Shown: piece by piece, positions 29,265-38,040 of the stretch
How positions within the stretch are numbered: the first letter of the stretch is position 1
Layout: each line of letters starts with the position of its first letter
NCBI GenBank assembly: GCA_030684775.1
Contig: JAUXXW010000083.1
Coordinates: 16,452 to 80,451, forward strand
From: Pseudomonadota bacterium
GTDB taxonomy: Bacteria; Pseudomonadota; Gammaproteobacteria; Burkholderiales; Thiobacillaceae
Direction: 5' to 3'
DNA length: 64,000 nucleotides
Notes under the pieces: model-generated
Database searches by the model: none
Told to the model about the DNA's origin: nothing
Seen by the model: only the letters and a program-made list of their open reading frames with translations
Program-made: the position numbers and the translations under genes

Positions 29265-29714
29265 ATGTCTGCGCCGATCTGCTATTTCGACACTTCTGCT
29301 CTGGTCAAACTGTACGTTTTTGAAGCGGGCAGTAGCGAGATTGCCGCGTTGTTTGGCAGTTCAGAACGATGCGCATGCCATGAAATCGCCTATGTGGAAA
29401 CACGCGCGGCCCTGGCCAGTGCGTTGCGCGGTGGGCGTCTGGATAGCGTCGCCCACGCCGCTTGCGTCAGCCGTTTCGTTTCTGACTGGCAGACTTCCAT
29501 TTCCTATGTGAGAACTGACCCGGACCTGTTGCTCCGGGCTGCGGAGTTGGCGGAAGGCTTTGCCTTGCGGGGCTACGATGCCATGCATCTGGCCAGCGCA
29601 GATCGTTTGCTTACCGTTTTACCTGCAACCTTGTTCGTGAGTTTCGATCAGGCGTTGAATCGGGCAGCCAAGCTACTCGGATTTACCTTGCCGCCCTTTG
29701 TGCCCCTCGCCTGA
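29265..29714 (+). CDS. PIN-domain toxin (VapC-like)
   Basis: CYFDTSALVKLYVFEAGSSEIAALF...HEIAYVETRAALASALRGGRL...LRGYDAMHLASADRL...FVSFDQALNRAAKLLG. Confidence 0.88.
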   Translation: MSAPICYFDTSALVKLYVFEAGSSEIAALFGSSERCACHEIAYVETRAALASALRGGRLDSVAHAACVSRFVSDWQTSISYVRTDPDLLLRAAELAEGFALRGYDAMHLASADRLLTVLPATLFVSFDQALNRAAKLLGFTLPPFVPLA

Positions 29715-29734
29715 TGCCGGTGAGCCTTACGAAC

Positions 29735-30751
29735 ATGAAAATCGCCTTCCGTGCCGATGCCTCCGTCCAGATTGGTGCCGGCCATGTCATGCGCTGCCTG
29801 ACCCTGGCCGATGCTTTGCTGGCGGCAGGCGCCCGGACGCGATTCCTCTGCCGGAAACTGCCGGGACATCTGGGCGAGCTGATCCAGGCGCGCGGGCATG
29901 GCCTCGACTGGCTCGCGGATTCTGGGGTGGATGCCGCCGACAGCGCGGCGGCGCTCGCCCACGAGGCGCCTTGGGACTGGCTGGTGGTGGATCATTACGA
30001 CCTCGCCTCGGATTGGGAAACGGCGCGGCGTGGCCTGGCAAGAAACATCCTGGCCATCGACGACCAGGCGGATCGCCCTCACGACTGCGACCTGTTGCTC
30101 GACCAGAACCTGCAAACCGAAAATCGCTATGACGGCCTGCTTCCGAGTGCCTGCCGCGCGCTCATCGGCCCGCGTTATGCCTTGCTGCGTCCCGAATTCC
30201 AGCGTCTCCGCCTGGTGGCGAAACCCGACGCGGCGGGGGCCACGGATCTGCTGATCTGTTTCGGCGGCAGCGATCCACTCGATCTGACCGGCTTGACCCT
30301 CGATGCCCTAGATGGCCTGGGCCGTACCGGACTGCGCGTCACCGCCGTGGTGGGGCAGGGCTACCCCCATCGCGAACGGCTGCGGGTACGCTGCGCCGGC
30401 CGGCCCGGCACGCAATTCCATTGCCAGGCCGACAACATGGCGGAATTGATGGCGCGCGCCGATCTGGCGGTCGGGGCTTCCGGCGGGGTGACCTGGGAGC
30501 GCGCCTGCCTGGGGTTGCCGGCCGTGGTCGTCAGCTTCGCCGAGAACCAGCGTCCCATCGCCCGCGCCGCCGAGGCGGCGGGCATGCTGGTCTGGCTCGG
30601 GGACGCGGCGGAAATCAACGCGGCACGCCTGGGCGAAGCCATCGCCGCGCTGCTCGACGCGCCCGCGCAACGCCAGGCCATGCGCCGGGCCTGCCTGGAG
30701 CAGGTCGATGGCGCGGGTTGCGGCCGGGTGATGGAGGCCATGTCGGCATGA
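29735..30751 (+). CDS. pseG: UDP-2,4-diacetamido-2,4,6-trideoxy-beta-L-altropyranose hydrolase
   Basis: MKIAFRADASVQIGAGHVMRCLTLADALLAAGARTRFLCR...VVDHYDLASDWE...DLLICFGGSDP. Confidence 0.92.
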   Translation: MKIAFRADASVQIGAGHVMRCLTLADALLAAGARTRFLCRKLPGHLGELIQARGHGLDWLADSGVDAADSAAALAHEAPWDWLVVDHYDLASDWETARRGLARNILAIDDQADRPHDCDLLLDQNLQTENRYDGLLPSACRALIGPRYALLRPEFQRLRLVAKPDAAGATDLLICFGGSDPLDLTGLTLDALDGLGRTGLRVTAVVGQGYPHRERLRVRCAGRPGTQFHCQADNMAELMARADLAVGASGGVTWERACLGLPAVVVSFAENQRPIARAAEAAGMLVWLGDAAEINAARLGEAIAALLDAPAQRQAMRRACLEQVDGAGCGRVMEAMSA

Positions 30752-31395
30752 GAATCTCCGTGCTTTGCTCCGACCATAACCACCCCATCCACCCCCTTCT
30801 CGTGCGCTGGTGTGAAGCGCTACGCCCCGCGCATACGGTGGAACTGGCGTATCGCAAGGCCGAGTTGAGCGGTGGCGATCTGCTGTTCCTGATTTCCTGC
30901 CAGGAAATCATCGATGCCGATACGCGCGCGCGTTACCGCGCCAGTCTGGTCATCCATGCCAGCGACCTGCCGCTGGGGCGCGGCTGGTCGCCGCTGGTCT
31001 GGCAGTTGCTGGAAGGCCGCGACGACATCGTCGTCACGTTGCTGGAAGCCGTGGACGAGGTGGACGCCGGCGCCATCTGGCACCAGGAACAACTGCATTT
31101 CGCCGGCCATGAACTGGTGGACGAGATCAACGCCGCGTTGTTCGATGCCGAGTTGGCCCTCATGGATTACGCCGTCGCCAACCTGGAAACTATCCGGCCC
31201 CGGCCACAGACTGGCGCGCCCAGCTACTACCGCAGGCGTATGCCGGAAGACAGCCGGATCGACCCGCGACGCTCCCTCGCGGATCAATTCAACCTGCTGC
31301 GGGTGGCGGATGCGGCGAGGTATCCCGCATTCTTCGATCACCTCGGGCAGCGTTACGAGATCATCTTGAGAAAAGCCGAATCCCATGAGCCATGA
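30748..31395 (+). CDS. formyltransferase-family protein (methionyl-tRNA formyltransferase-like fold)
   Basis: DLLFLISCQEIIDADTRARYRASLVIHASDLPLGRGWSPLVWQLLEGRDDIVVTLLEAVDEVDAGAIWHQ; sits at the pseH position of a pse operon. Confidence 0.8.
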   Translation: MRISVLCSDHNHPIHPLLVRWCEALRPAHTVELAYRKAELSGGDLLFLISCQEIIDADTRARYRASLVIHASDLPLGRGWSPLVWQLLEGRDDIVVTLLEAVDEVDAGAIWHQEQLHFAGHELVDEINAALFDAELALMDYAVANLETIRPRPQTGAPSYYRRRMPEDSRIDPRRSLADQFNLLRVADAARYPAFFDHLGQRYEIILRKAESHEP

Positions 31396-32434
31396 GATCG
31401 CCATCGCTGGCCGCGCCATCGGCCGCGAGCAGCCCCCCTTCCTCATCGCCGAAATGTCCGGCAACCACAATCAGTCGCTGGCGCGGGCGCTGGAAATCGT
31501 CGAAGCGGCGGCGCGCGCGGGCGCCCATGCCCTGAAGATCCAGACCTATACCGCCGACACCATGACCCTCGATCTGGATGAAGGCGAATTCCATATCGAA
31601 CATCCGCTCTGGGGCGGGCAGTCGCTGCACCAGCTCTACCAGCAGGCCTATACCCCCTGGGAATGGCACCAGCCGATTTTCGAACGGGCGCGCGAACTGG
31701 GCATGATCGCCTTCTCCACCCCGTTCGATGAAACCGCCGTCGATTTCCTGGAAGGGCTGGAGGTTCCCGCCTACAAGATCGCCTCGTTCGAGAACAGCGA
31801 CCTGCCGCTGATCCGCAAGGTGGCCGCCACCGGCAAGCCGATGATCATTTCCACCGGTATGGCCACGGTGGCGGAACTGGACGAGAGCGTGCGCGTTGCC
31901 CGCGCGGCCGGTTGCCGCGACCTGGTGCTGTTGAAATGCACCAGCACCTACCCTGCCACGCCGGAGAACTCCAACCTGCTCACCCTGCCGCACCTGCGCG
32001 ACCTGTTTGCCTGCGTGGTGGGCCTGTCCGACCACACCATGGGCATCGGCGTCAGCGTCGCCGGCGTCGCTCTGGGCGCCACGGTGATCGAAAAGCACTT
32101 CACCCTGCGCCGCGCCGATGGCGGCGTCGATGCCACTTTCTCGCTGGAACCGGAGGAGTTCGCGCAACTCCGCGTGGAAACCGAACGCGCCTGGCAGGCC
32201 CTGGGGCGGGTGCGCTACGGCCCCAGCGAGGCGGAACGGCCCTCCATCATCTTCCGCCGCTCGCTCTATGTGGTGCGCGACATGCGCGCGGGCGAGGCGT
32301 TCAGCCGCGACAATCTGCGCGCCATCCGCCCGGGCCTGGGTCTACCGCCCGGAGAACTGGATACGCTGTTGGGCAAGCGGGTGGCGCGCGACGTGAAACG
32401 CGGCACGCCGGCATCCTGGGAGCTACTGGGTTAA
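31385..32434 (+). CDS. pseI: pseudaminic acid synthase
   Basis: PPFLIAEMSGNHNQSLARALEIVEAAARAGAHALKIQTYTADTMTLDL...FSTPFDETAVDFLE...SAF-like C-term. Confidence 0.95.
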   Translation: MSHEIAIAGRAIGREQPPFLIAEMSGNHNQSLARALEIVEAAARAGAHALKIQTYTADTMTLDLDEGEFHIEHPLWGGQSLHQLYQQAYTPWEWHQPIFERARELGMIAFSTPFDETAVDFLEGLEVPAYKIASFENSDLPLIRKVAATGKPMIISTGMATVAELDESVRVARAAGCRDLVLLKCTSTYPATPENSNLLTLPHLRDLFACVVGLSDHTMGIGVSVAGVALGATVIEKHFTLRRADGGVDATFSLEPEEFAQLRVETERAWQALGRVRYGPSEAERPSIIFRRSLYVVRDMRAGEAFSRDNLRAIRPGLGLPPGELDTLLGKRVARDVKRGTPASWELLG

Positions 32435-32482
32435 CGTGATCGTGAAACAATATGCCGCGATCCGAATGCGGTCGGGGGCTAT

Positions 32483-33565
32483 ATGACAATCACCAGCGAG
32501 GAGACCATGCACTGTCCGAAAATACTGGAGTGCACCCTGCGCGACGGCAGCTATGCCATCGACTTCCGGTTCACTGTCGCGGATACCGAGTCCATCGGCG
32601 GCGCCCTGGGTCAGGCCGGGTTTCCTTATATAGAGGTGGGCCACGGTATTGGCCTTGGCGCCTCCGAACAGGGTCGCAACGTTGCCGCCGCCACCGATCT
32701 GGAGTACATGCGGGCGGCGGCACGCTCTATCCAGAAGGGCAAGTGGGGCATGTTCTGCATCCCCGGCATCGCCAATCTCGATCATGTGCGCCTGGCCGCC
32801 GACCAGGGTATGGATTTCATCCGCATAGGCAGCAACGTCACCGAGATCGACAGTTCCGCGCCCTACATCGCCTTGGCGCGGGAGCATGGCATGGAGGTCT
32901 ATGCCAATTTCATGAAGTCTTACGCCCTGGCGCCGGAAGCGTTTGGCCGGCTGGTGGCGCGTTCCGCCGGTTTCGGCGCCGGCATGGTCTATCTGGTCGA
33001 CTCCGCCGGCGGCATGCTGCCCGGCGAGGTGCGCCGCTATCTTCAGGCTGCCCGCGCCGAGGCGCCCGGCGTGGCCCTGGGTTTCCACGGACACAACAAT
33101 CTAGGTCTGGCGGTCGCCAATTCGCTGGTCTGCGCGGAGGAGGGCGTGGCGATGGTGGATACCTCACTGCAAGGTTTCGGCCGCAGCGCCGGCAACACCC
33201 CCACAGAGCAGTTTCTCAGCGTTCTGGCGCGCGCTGGCTGTGAACTCGCGATCGATCCCATAGAGGCCATGCACCTGGGCGAAACGCTCGTTCGTCCGCT
33301 GATTGAGCGGCGCGGCCTGAGTTCGCTCGACATCGCCGCCGGCCAGGCCCAGTTCCACTCCAGTTATATGCCGGCGGTTCTGAGCGCGGCCAAACGGCAT
33401 CGCATCGACCCGCGCGCCCTCATCATCGAACTGTGCCGGCACGACAAGATCAACGCGCCGGACGACCTGCTGGAACGTCTCGCCGCCGACCTGGAAGATC
33501 GCCATGTCGCCACGCGCGCGCTGCCCTGGGGTGCCTACTACGGCGAGGAACAGAGCCGCACATGA
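32483..33565 (+). CDS. DRE-TIM metallolyase, 4-hydroxy-2-oxovalerate aldolase-like
   Basis: ILECTLRDGSYAIDFRF...GFHGHNNLGLAVANSLVCAEEGVAMVDTSLQGFGRSAGNTPTEQFL. Confidence 0.88.
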   Translation: MTITSEETMHCPKILECTLRDGSYAIDFRFTVADTESIGGALGQAGFPYIEVGHGIGLGASEQGRNVAAATDLEYMRAAARSIQKGKWGMFCIPGIANLDHVRLAADQGMDFIRIGSNVTEIDSSAPYIALAREHGMEVYANFMKSYALAPEAFGRLVARSAGFGAGMVYLVDSAGGMLPGEVRRYLQAARAEAPGVALGFHGHNNLGLAVANSLVCAEEGVAMVDTSLQGFGRSAGNTPTEQFLSVLARAGCELAIDPIEAMHLGETLVRPLIERRGLSSLDIAAGQAQFHSSYMPAVLSAAKRHRIDPRALIIELCRHDKINAPDDLLERLAADLEDRHVATRALPWGAYYGEEQSRT

Positions 33566-34983
33566 GCGCCAGCGGGCAACTCAACCGGATATTCGCCGCG
33601 CGCTGGCGGGAGGCGGCCTTACGCTGCGACCAGCGCGGTTTTACCTATGGCGAACTGTATGGTCAGGCGGCGGGTATGGCTGCCTGGATATCGGCGCAAG
33701 GCTGCCACGCCGGAGACAGCGTGGCTTTGCGTCTGCCCAATGGCTGGCCGTTCGCGGTGGCTTATCTAGCCTGCCTGCTGGGCCGGTACCGCATCATCCC
33801 GGTCAACCCGGAACTCAATCCCGACGACCAGACTTACCTCCTCGAACGTACACAACCGCGCATCGTGCTGGAAGATGCCGATTTCCTGGCTGGGCTGCCG
33901 GCACAGCCAAGCTCGCGACCGGCTTTCGACTACCCGGTCGGCGCGGTGGCGGCGGTGTTTTTCACCTCCGGTACCACCGGGCGTCCGAAAGGCGTCTGCC
34001 ATACCCTGGATGCGCTGGTCGGCAACGTCACCGCCTTCAACGAAAGTCTGGGGCTGGGCAACGACACTCGGCTCTACCACGTCCTGCCGATGGCCTACAT
34101 GGCCGGTTTTCTCAATACCCTGCTGGGGCCCTGGCTGGCCGGCGGCACGGTACTGCTGGGGCCGCGTTTTCGTCCCGCCGACGCGCTGCTTTTCTGGAAG
34201 AGGCCGCTGGACTGGAACGCCAATGCCATCTGGCTTACTCCCACCCTGGCCACCATCCTGGCGCGCATGAACCGCGATCCTGAAATCGCCCGCCGGGTAG
34301 GCGCCAGCCTGCGCCATGTGTTTTGCGGCACGGCGCCTCTGCCGGAAGCCACGCGCCGGGCGTTCCGTGATGCCTTCGGCTGTGTCCCGCAAGAGAGCTA
34401 TGGCATGAGCGAAGTGCTGCTGGTGGCCGCGCAGACCCGCAAAGAAGCGGAAAAGGAAACCGGGGTCGGCCGCCTGCTGCCGGGCGTGACCGCCTCCTTT
34501 CGTGAAGCCCCTGAAATGAATGCGGAAGAACTGGTGATCCACACGCCCTGGGCACTGACAGGCTATCTGATGGAACAGGGCGAAGGTTCGCCCTTGCTGG
34601 AGGATGGTGGCATGCCCAGCGGCGACCTGGGTGAACTGGTTGAAGGCCATCTCGCCATCACCGGCCGTTTGAAAGACCTCATCATCCGCGGCGGCCTCAA
34701 TGTTTCGCCGTTGGCGCTGGAAGACGTGCTGCTACGCGAGCCCGGCCTGCTGGAAGTGGCGGTGGTCGGGCTGCCACACGATTTCTGGGGTGAGACCATC
34801 GCCGCCTGTCTGGTGGCGGATGGCGATGTCGATACCGCCACCCTGCAAACTGCCTTGCAGGCGCGTTGCGCGCGCGAACTCGGCGAGGGTATGCGGCCTG
34901 ATCGATATGTCTGGCTGGATGCCCTGCCGCGCGCCAGTACCGGCAAGATCCAGAAGTATCTGCTGCGGGAGCAATTGGCGTGA
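33562..34983 (+). CDS. class I adenylate-forming (AMP-binding) ligase
   Basis: AAVFFTSGTTGRPKGVCHT...QESYGMSE...ITGRLKDLIIRGGLNVSPLALEDVL...LPRASTGKIQKYLLR. Confidence 0.93.
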   Translation: MSASGQLNRIFAARWREAALRCDQRGFTYGELYGQAAGMAAWISAQGCHAGDSVALRLPNGWPFAVAYLACLLGRYRIIPVNPELNPDDQTYLLERTQPRIVLEDADFLAGLPAQPSSRPAFDYPVGAVAAVFFTSGTTGRPKGVCHTLDALVGNVTAFNESLGLGNDTRLYHVLPMAYMAGFLNTLLGPWLAGGTVLLGPRFRPADALLFWKRPLDWNANAIWLTPTLATILARMNRDPEIARRVGASLRHVFCGTAPLPEATRRAFRDAFGCVPQESYGMSEVLLVAAQTRKEAEKETGVGRLLPGVTASFREAPEMNAEELVIHTPWALTGYLMEQGEGSPLLEDGGMPSGDLGELVEGHLAITGRLKDLIIRGGLNVSPLALEDVLLREPGLLEVAVVGLPHDFWGETIAACLVADGDVDTATLQTALQARCARELGEGMRPDRYVWLDALPRASTGKIQKYLLREQLA

Positions 34984-35603
34984 TCCTCGGATTCGCCCAC
35001 TTGGCCATCAATTGCGGCGACCTCGCACAGGCCGAAGCCGAATGGCGGGCGCTTGGCTATGCGCGCGGCGCGCTGCATCAAGGGGTTCCCAATCACCCCG
35101 CCAAGCGCGCCTTCAGCAGCCACTACCAGCCCGAACACGATCTGCTGCTGCTCAACGGCCCCGGCCTGTGGCCGCTGGAACTCACCTGCCATGGGCCAAC
35201 CCAGGGGGAAAACCGGCAACTGGCCTGGACGCGGGAAGCCATCACCCTGACCCTGGCCGACCCCGAGCCGATGCGGCGCTTGCTGATCGATGGACTAGGC
35301 TTTCGCGCGAGCGACAACGGTGTCCTGGCCCTGGACTGTCGCCTGCCAACCTGGTCCTGCCGATTGCATCCGAGGACAGGCGAGAGCGAGCCGGTGCGGC
35401 TCGATGCCGCCGGCCCCACCTGTCTGGCCTTTTACTGCAACCGCGTCGAAGAGGACGCCCAACGTCTCCTTGGCCTGGGCGCCTCCGACTACAGCGGCGT
35501 TTTTGATCTCACCCTGGGCGAGCGCGCCATGAGTATCGCCATGCTGCGCGCGCCCGGCGGCCCCTTGTTGGAACTTATCAGCCCGAGGACTCAAACCCCA
35601 TGA
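34980..35603 (+). CDS. VOC/glyoxalase-like family protein
   Basis: ILGFAHLAINCGDLAQAEAEWRALGY...TCLAFYCNRVEEDAQRLLGLG...MLRAPGGPLLELI; GTG start. Confidence 0.75.
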   Translation: MILGFAHLAINCGDLAQAEAEWRALGYARGALHQGVPNHPAKRAFSSHYQPEHDLLLLNGPGLWPLELTCHGPTQGENRQLAWTREAITLTLADPEPMRRLLIDGLGFRASDNGVLALDCRLPTWSCRLHPRTGESEPVRLDAAGPTCLAFYCNRVEEDAQRLLGLGASDYSGVFDLTLGERAMSIAMLRAPGGPLLELISPRTQTP

Positions 35604-36265
35604 CCCAGCGCATCGTCGATCTCACCATGCACCTCGAAGAAGGCATGCAGACCTTCCCGACCCACTGGCACCCCTTTGTGGAAATCACCCAACTCGGTCG
35701 TCTTGGTCTGGAACATCGGGAGACCCGGAAATTGGTGCTGGGTACCCACACCGGCACCCACATCGACGCCCCGCGCCATTTCATTCCCGGCGGCATCACG
35801 GTCGACCAGATTCCCCTGGAGCAACTGGTCGGCCCGGCTTCGGTGCTCGATCTCACCGCCTTCGGTCCGGGCGCGGAAGTCGGTGTCGACGATCTCGCGC
35901 GCGCGCTCGGCGAACGTTCGGCGACGCGCGTGCTGATGCGCTTCGACTGGGATCGCACCCTGGGCACGATGGGCTACTACAACGATTCCCCTTACCTCTC
36001 CGAGGAGGCCGCGCAATGGCTGGTCGACCACGGTTGCCGCCTGCTCGGCATGGATACCGCCATGCCGGACAACCCGAAGAACGGCCGCGGCTGCGCCAAG
36101 GATTCACCCAACCACAAGATACTGTTGGGCAATGGCGTCATCCTGCTGGAATACATGGTCAACCTGGCCGCTCTCGATCAGGACGTGGTGCAATTGGTGG
36201 TCGCGCCGCTCAAGGTGCGCGACGGCGACGGCGCCCCGGTGCGCGCCTTCGCCATCCTGGAGTGA
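35600..36265 (+). CDS. cyclase family protein (kynurenine formamidase-like)
   Basis: IVDLTMHLEEGMQTFPTHWHPFVEI...LVLGTHTGTHIDAPRHFIPGGITVDQIPLEQLVGPASVLDL. Confidence 0.9.
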   Translation: MTQRIVDLTMHLEEGMQTFPTHWHPFVEITQLGRLGLEHRETRKLVLGTHTGTHIDAPRHFIPGGITVDQIPLEQLVGPASVLDLTAFGPGAEVGVDDLARALGERSATRVLMRFDWDRTLGTMGYYNDSPYLSEEAAQWLVDHGCRLLGMDTAMPDNPKNGRGCAKDSPNHKILLGNGVILLEYMVNLAALDQDVVQLVVAPLKVRDGDGAPVRAFAILE

Positions 36266-36269
36266 GCGC

Positions 36270-36509
36270 ATGACTGACCACAGTGCCTGGCTGTTCGACT
36301 GGTTCCGGCAACGCGCGGCGCACATCACCCTGGCGCCCGACGACAATTATTTCAATGCCGGCGCCATTGACTCTTTTGGCGTGATCGAACTGATCGAAGA
36401 CATGGAGCGGGCCTTCTCGGTGCGCTTTAGCCAGGACGATTTCCAGGATCGCCGCTTCTCCAGCGTGGCCGGCCTGGCGGCCCTGCTGGCCGAGAAAATG
36501 GGCGCGTGA
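36270..36509 (+). CDS. acyl carrier protein
   Basis: 80-residue scale; NYFNAGAIDSFGVIELIEDMERAFSVRF (DS phosphopantetheine motif). Confidence 0.88.
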   Translation: MTDHSAWLFDWFRQRAAHITLAPDDNYFNAGAIDSFGVIELIEDMERAFSVRFSQDDFQDRRFSSVAGLAALLAEKMGA

Positions 36510-37339
36510 TGCCGCAAACCAGGGCGCACTACACCGCGGCCGACCTCGACGCGGCGCTGAATCGCTTGCCGCTGGAACGGGGCGACGTACTGTTTCTGCA
36601 CAGCAACCTCGGTTTCTTCGGCCGTCCCGAGGGCTGTACCGGCAGCGCGGATGTTTGCCACCTGTTCTTCGACACCCTGATGCGGCGCCTGGGCGGCAAC
36701 GGCACCCTGGTGGTGCCCACCTTCACCTATTCCTTTCCGCGCCGCCAGTTGTTCGACCCGGCCGAGACGGCCTCCGGGATGGGGGCCTTCGCGGAATGGC
36801 TGCGCCTGCATCCGGATGCACAGCGTTCCCACGACCCCTGCTATTCGGTGGCGGCGGTGGGGGCACATGCCGAAACATTGACCGCCCACGCTCCGGAAAA
36901 CAGCTTCGCCCCGGAGGCGTTCTTCGGACGATTCCTGAATGCGGACGGCGTGGTGCTCAATCTCAATTTCGATGCCGGCTCCACTTTCCTGCATTACCTG
37001 GAACGGCAATTGGGCGTGCCTTACCGCTTCGACAAGACCTTCGAGGGCCACATCCGCGAACGCGGCGAAACCCGGCGGGCGAAGAGCACGATTCATGTAC
37101 GCTATCTGAGCAGCGAGGCCACTGTTCCGGTGTTCGAACCTTTCCACGCGCTGGCGACCGAGGCTGGCCTGTTCGTGACGGAAAAGCTGGGGCGTGGCCG
37201 GCTCGGCTGCATCCGTGCGTCAGATTGCCGGCACCTGCTCACCGAAACCTTGCCCCGGCGCCCCTGGTTGCTCACCCGCGCCGAAGCCCTTGGCGTCATC
37301 CCCGAGTTGATTCCTGAACCCACCTATCAGGCCTTATGA
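36506..37339 (+). CDS. AAC(3)-like (aminoglycoside N3-acetyltransferase fold) acyltransferase
   Basis: RGDVLFLHSNLGFFGRPEG...NGTLVVPTFTYSFPRRQLFDP...RSHDPCYSVAAVG. Confidence 0.88.
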   Translation: MMPQTRAHYTAADLDAALNRLPLERGDVLFLHSNLGFFGRPEGCTGSADVCHLFFDTLMRRLGGNGTLVVPTFTYSFPRRQLFDPAETASGMGAFAEWLRLHPDAQRSHDPCYSVAAVGAHAETLTAHAPENSFAPEAFFGRFLNADGVVLNLNFDAGSTFLHYLERQLGVPYRFDKTFEGHIRERGETRRAKSTIHVRYLSSEATVPVFEPFHALATEAGLFVTEKLGRGRLGCIRASDCRHLLTETLPRRPWLLTRAEALGVIPELIPEPTYQAL

Positions 37340-38040
37340 ATCCAACTGACTACCAGGCCGGCAACCAGTGGGCTGGCCACTTCGCCAGCCAGTCTCTGGC
37401 TTATCCCGCGGAGTATGTGATTCGCATCTTCCGCGGCAGCTACCCCAACCTGACCATGCCCAAGCCGCAGCCGGGGCAATCGGTGCTGGATGTCGGTTGT
37501 GGTGATGGTCGTCATCTGCCGTTCTTCCAACGCCTTGGCCTGGAGGCGCACGGCGTCGAGATCGCCGTGCCCATCATCGAACAATTACGCGAGCGCCTGG
37601 CGCCGCTGGGCATCGAGGCGAACCGGTTGCATGTCGGCAGTTGCTCGTCGCTCCCCTTCGCCGATGCCAGCTTCGACCATGTGATGGCCTGGAATTCCGC
37701 CTATTACATGTCGCGCGACGGTGCCGACTTCGCCGCCCACGCGGCGGAACTCACCCGCGTGCTACGCCCCGGTGGCTGGCTGGTCGTCTCGGTGCCCAAG
37801 CCGAGCGCCTTCATCTTCGCCGGCAGCGAAGCCGCCCCGACACCGGGTTGCCGCATCGTGCGCCAGGACCCGTTCGGAATCCGCAACGGCGAAATGTTGC
37901 GCGTGTTCCAGGATGGCGCCGAACTGGCCGCCGCCTTCGAGGCCGATTGCGACACCTTCTGCCACGGCGACATTCACGACGACTGTTTTGGCTTTGCTTA
38001 TCACTGGTTTCTCCTGGTCGCGCGCAAGGCGGCCGCATGA
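37336..38040 (+). CDS. class I SAM-dependent methyltransferase
   Basis: SVLDVGCGDGRHLPFFQRLGLEAHGVEIA...SFDHVMAWNSAYYM. Confidence 0.88.
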   Translation: MNPTDYQAGNQWAGHFASQSLAYPAEYVIRIFRGSYPNLTMPKPQPGQSVLDVGCGDGRHLPFFQRLGLEAHGVEIAVPIIEQLRERLAPLGIEANRLHVGSCSSLPFADASFDHVMAWNSAYYMSRDGADFAAHAAELTRVLRPGGWLVVSVPKPSAFIFAGSEAAPTPGCRIVRQDPFGIRNGEMLRVFQDGAELAAAFEADCDTFCHGDIHDDCFGFAYHWFLLVARKAAA

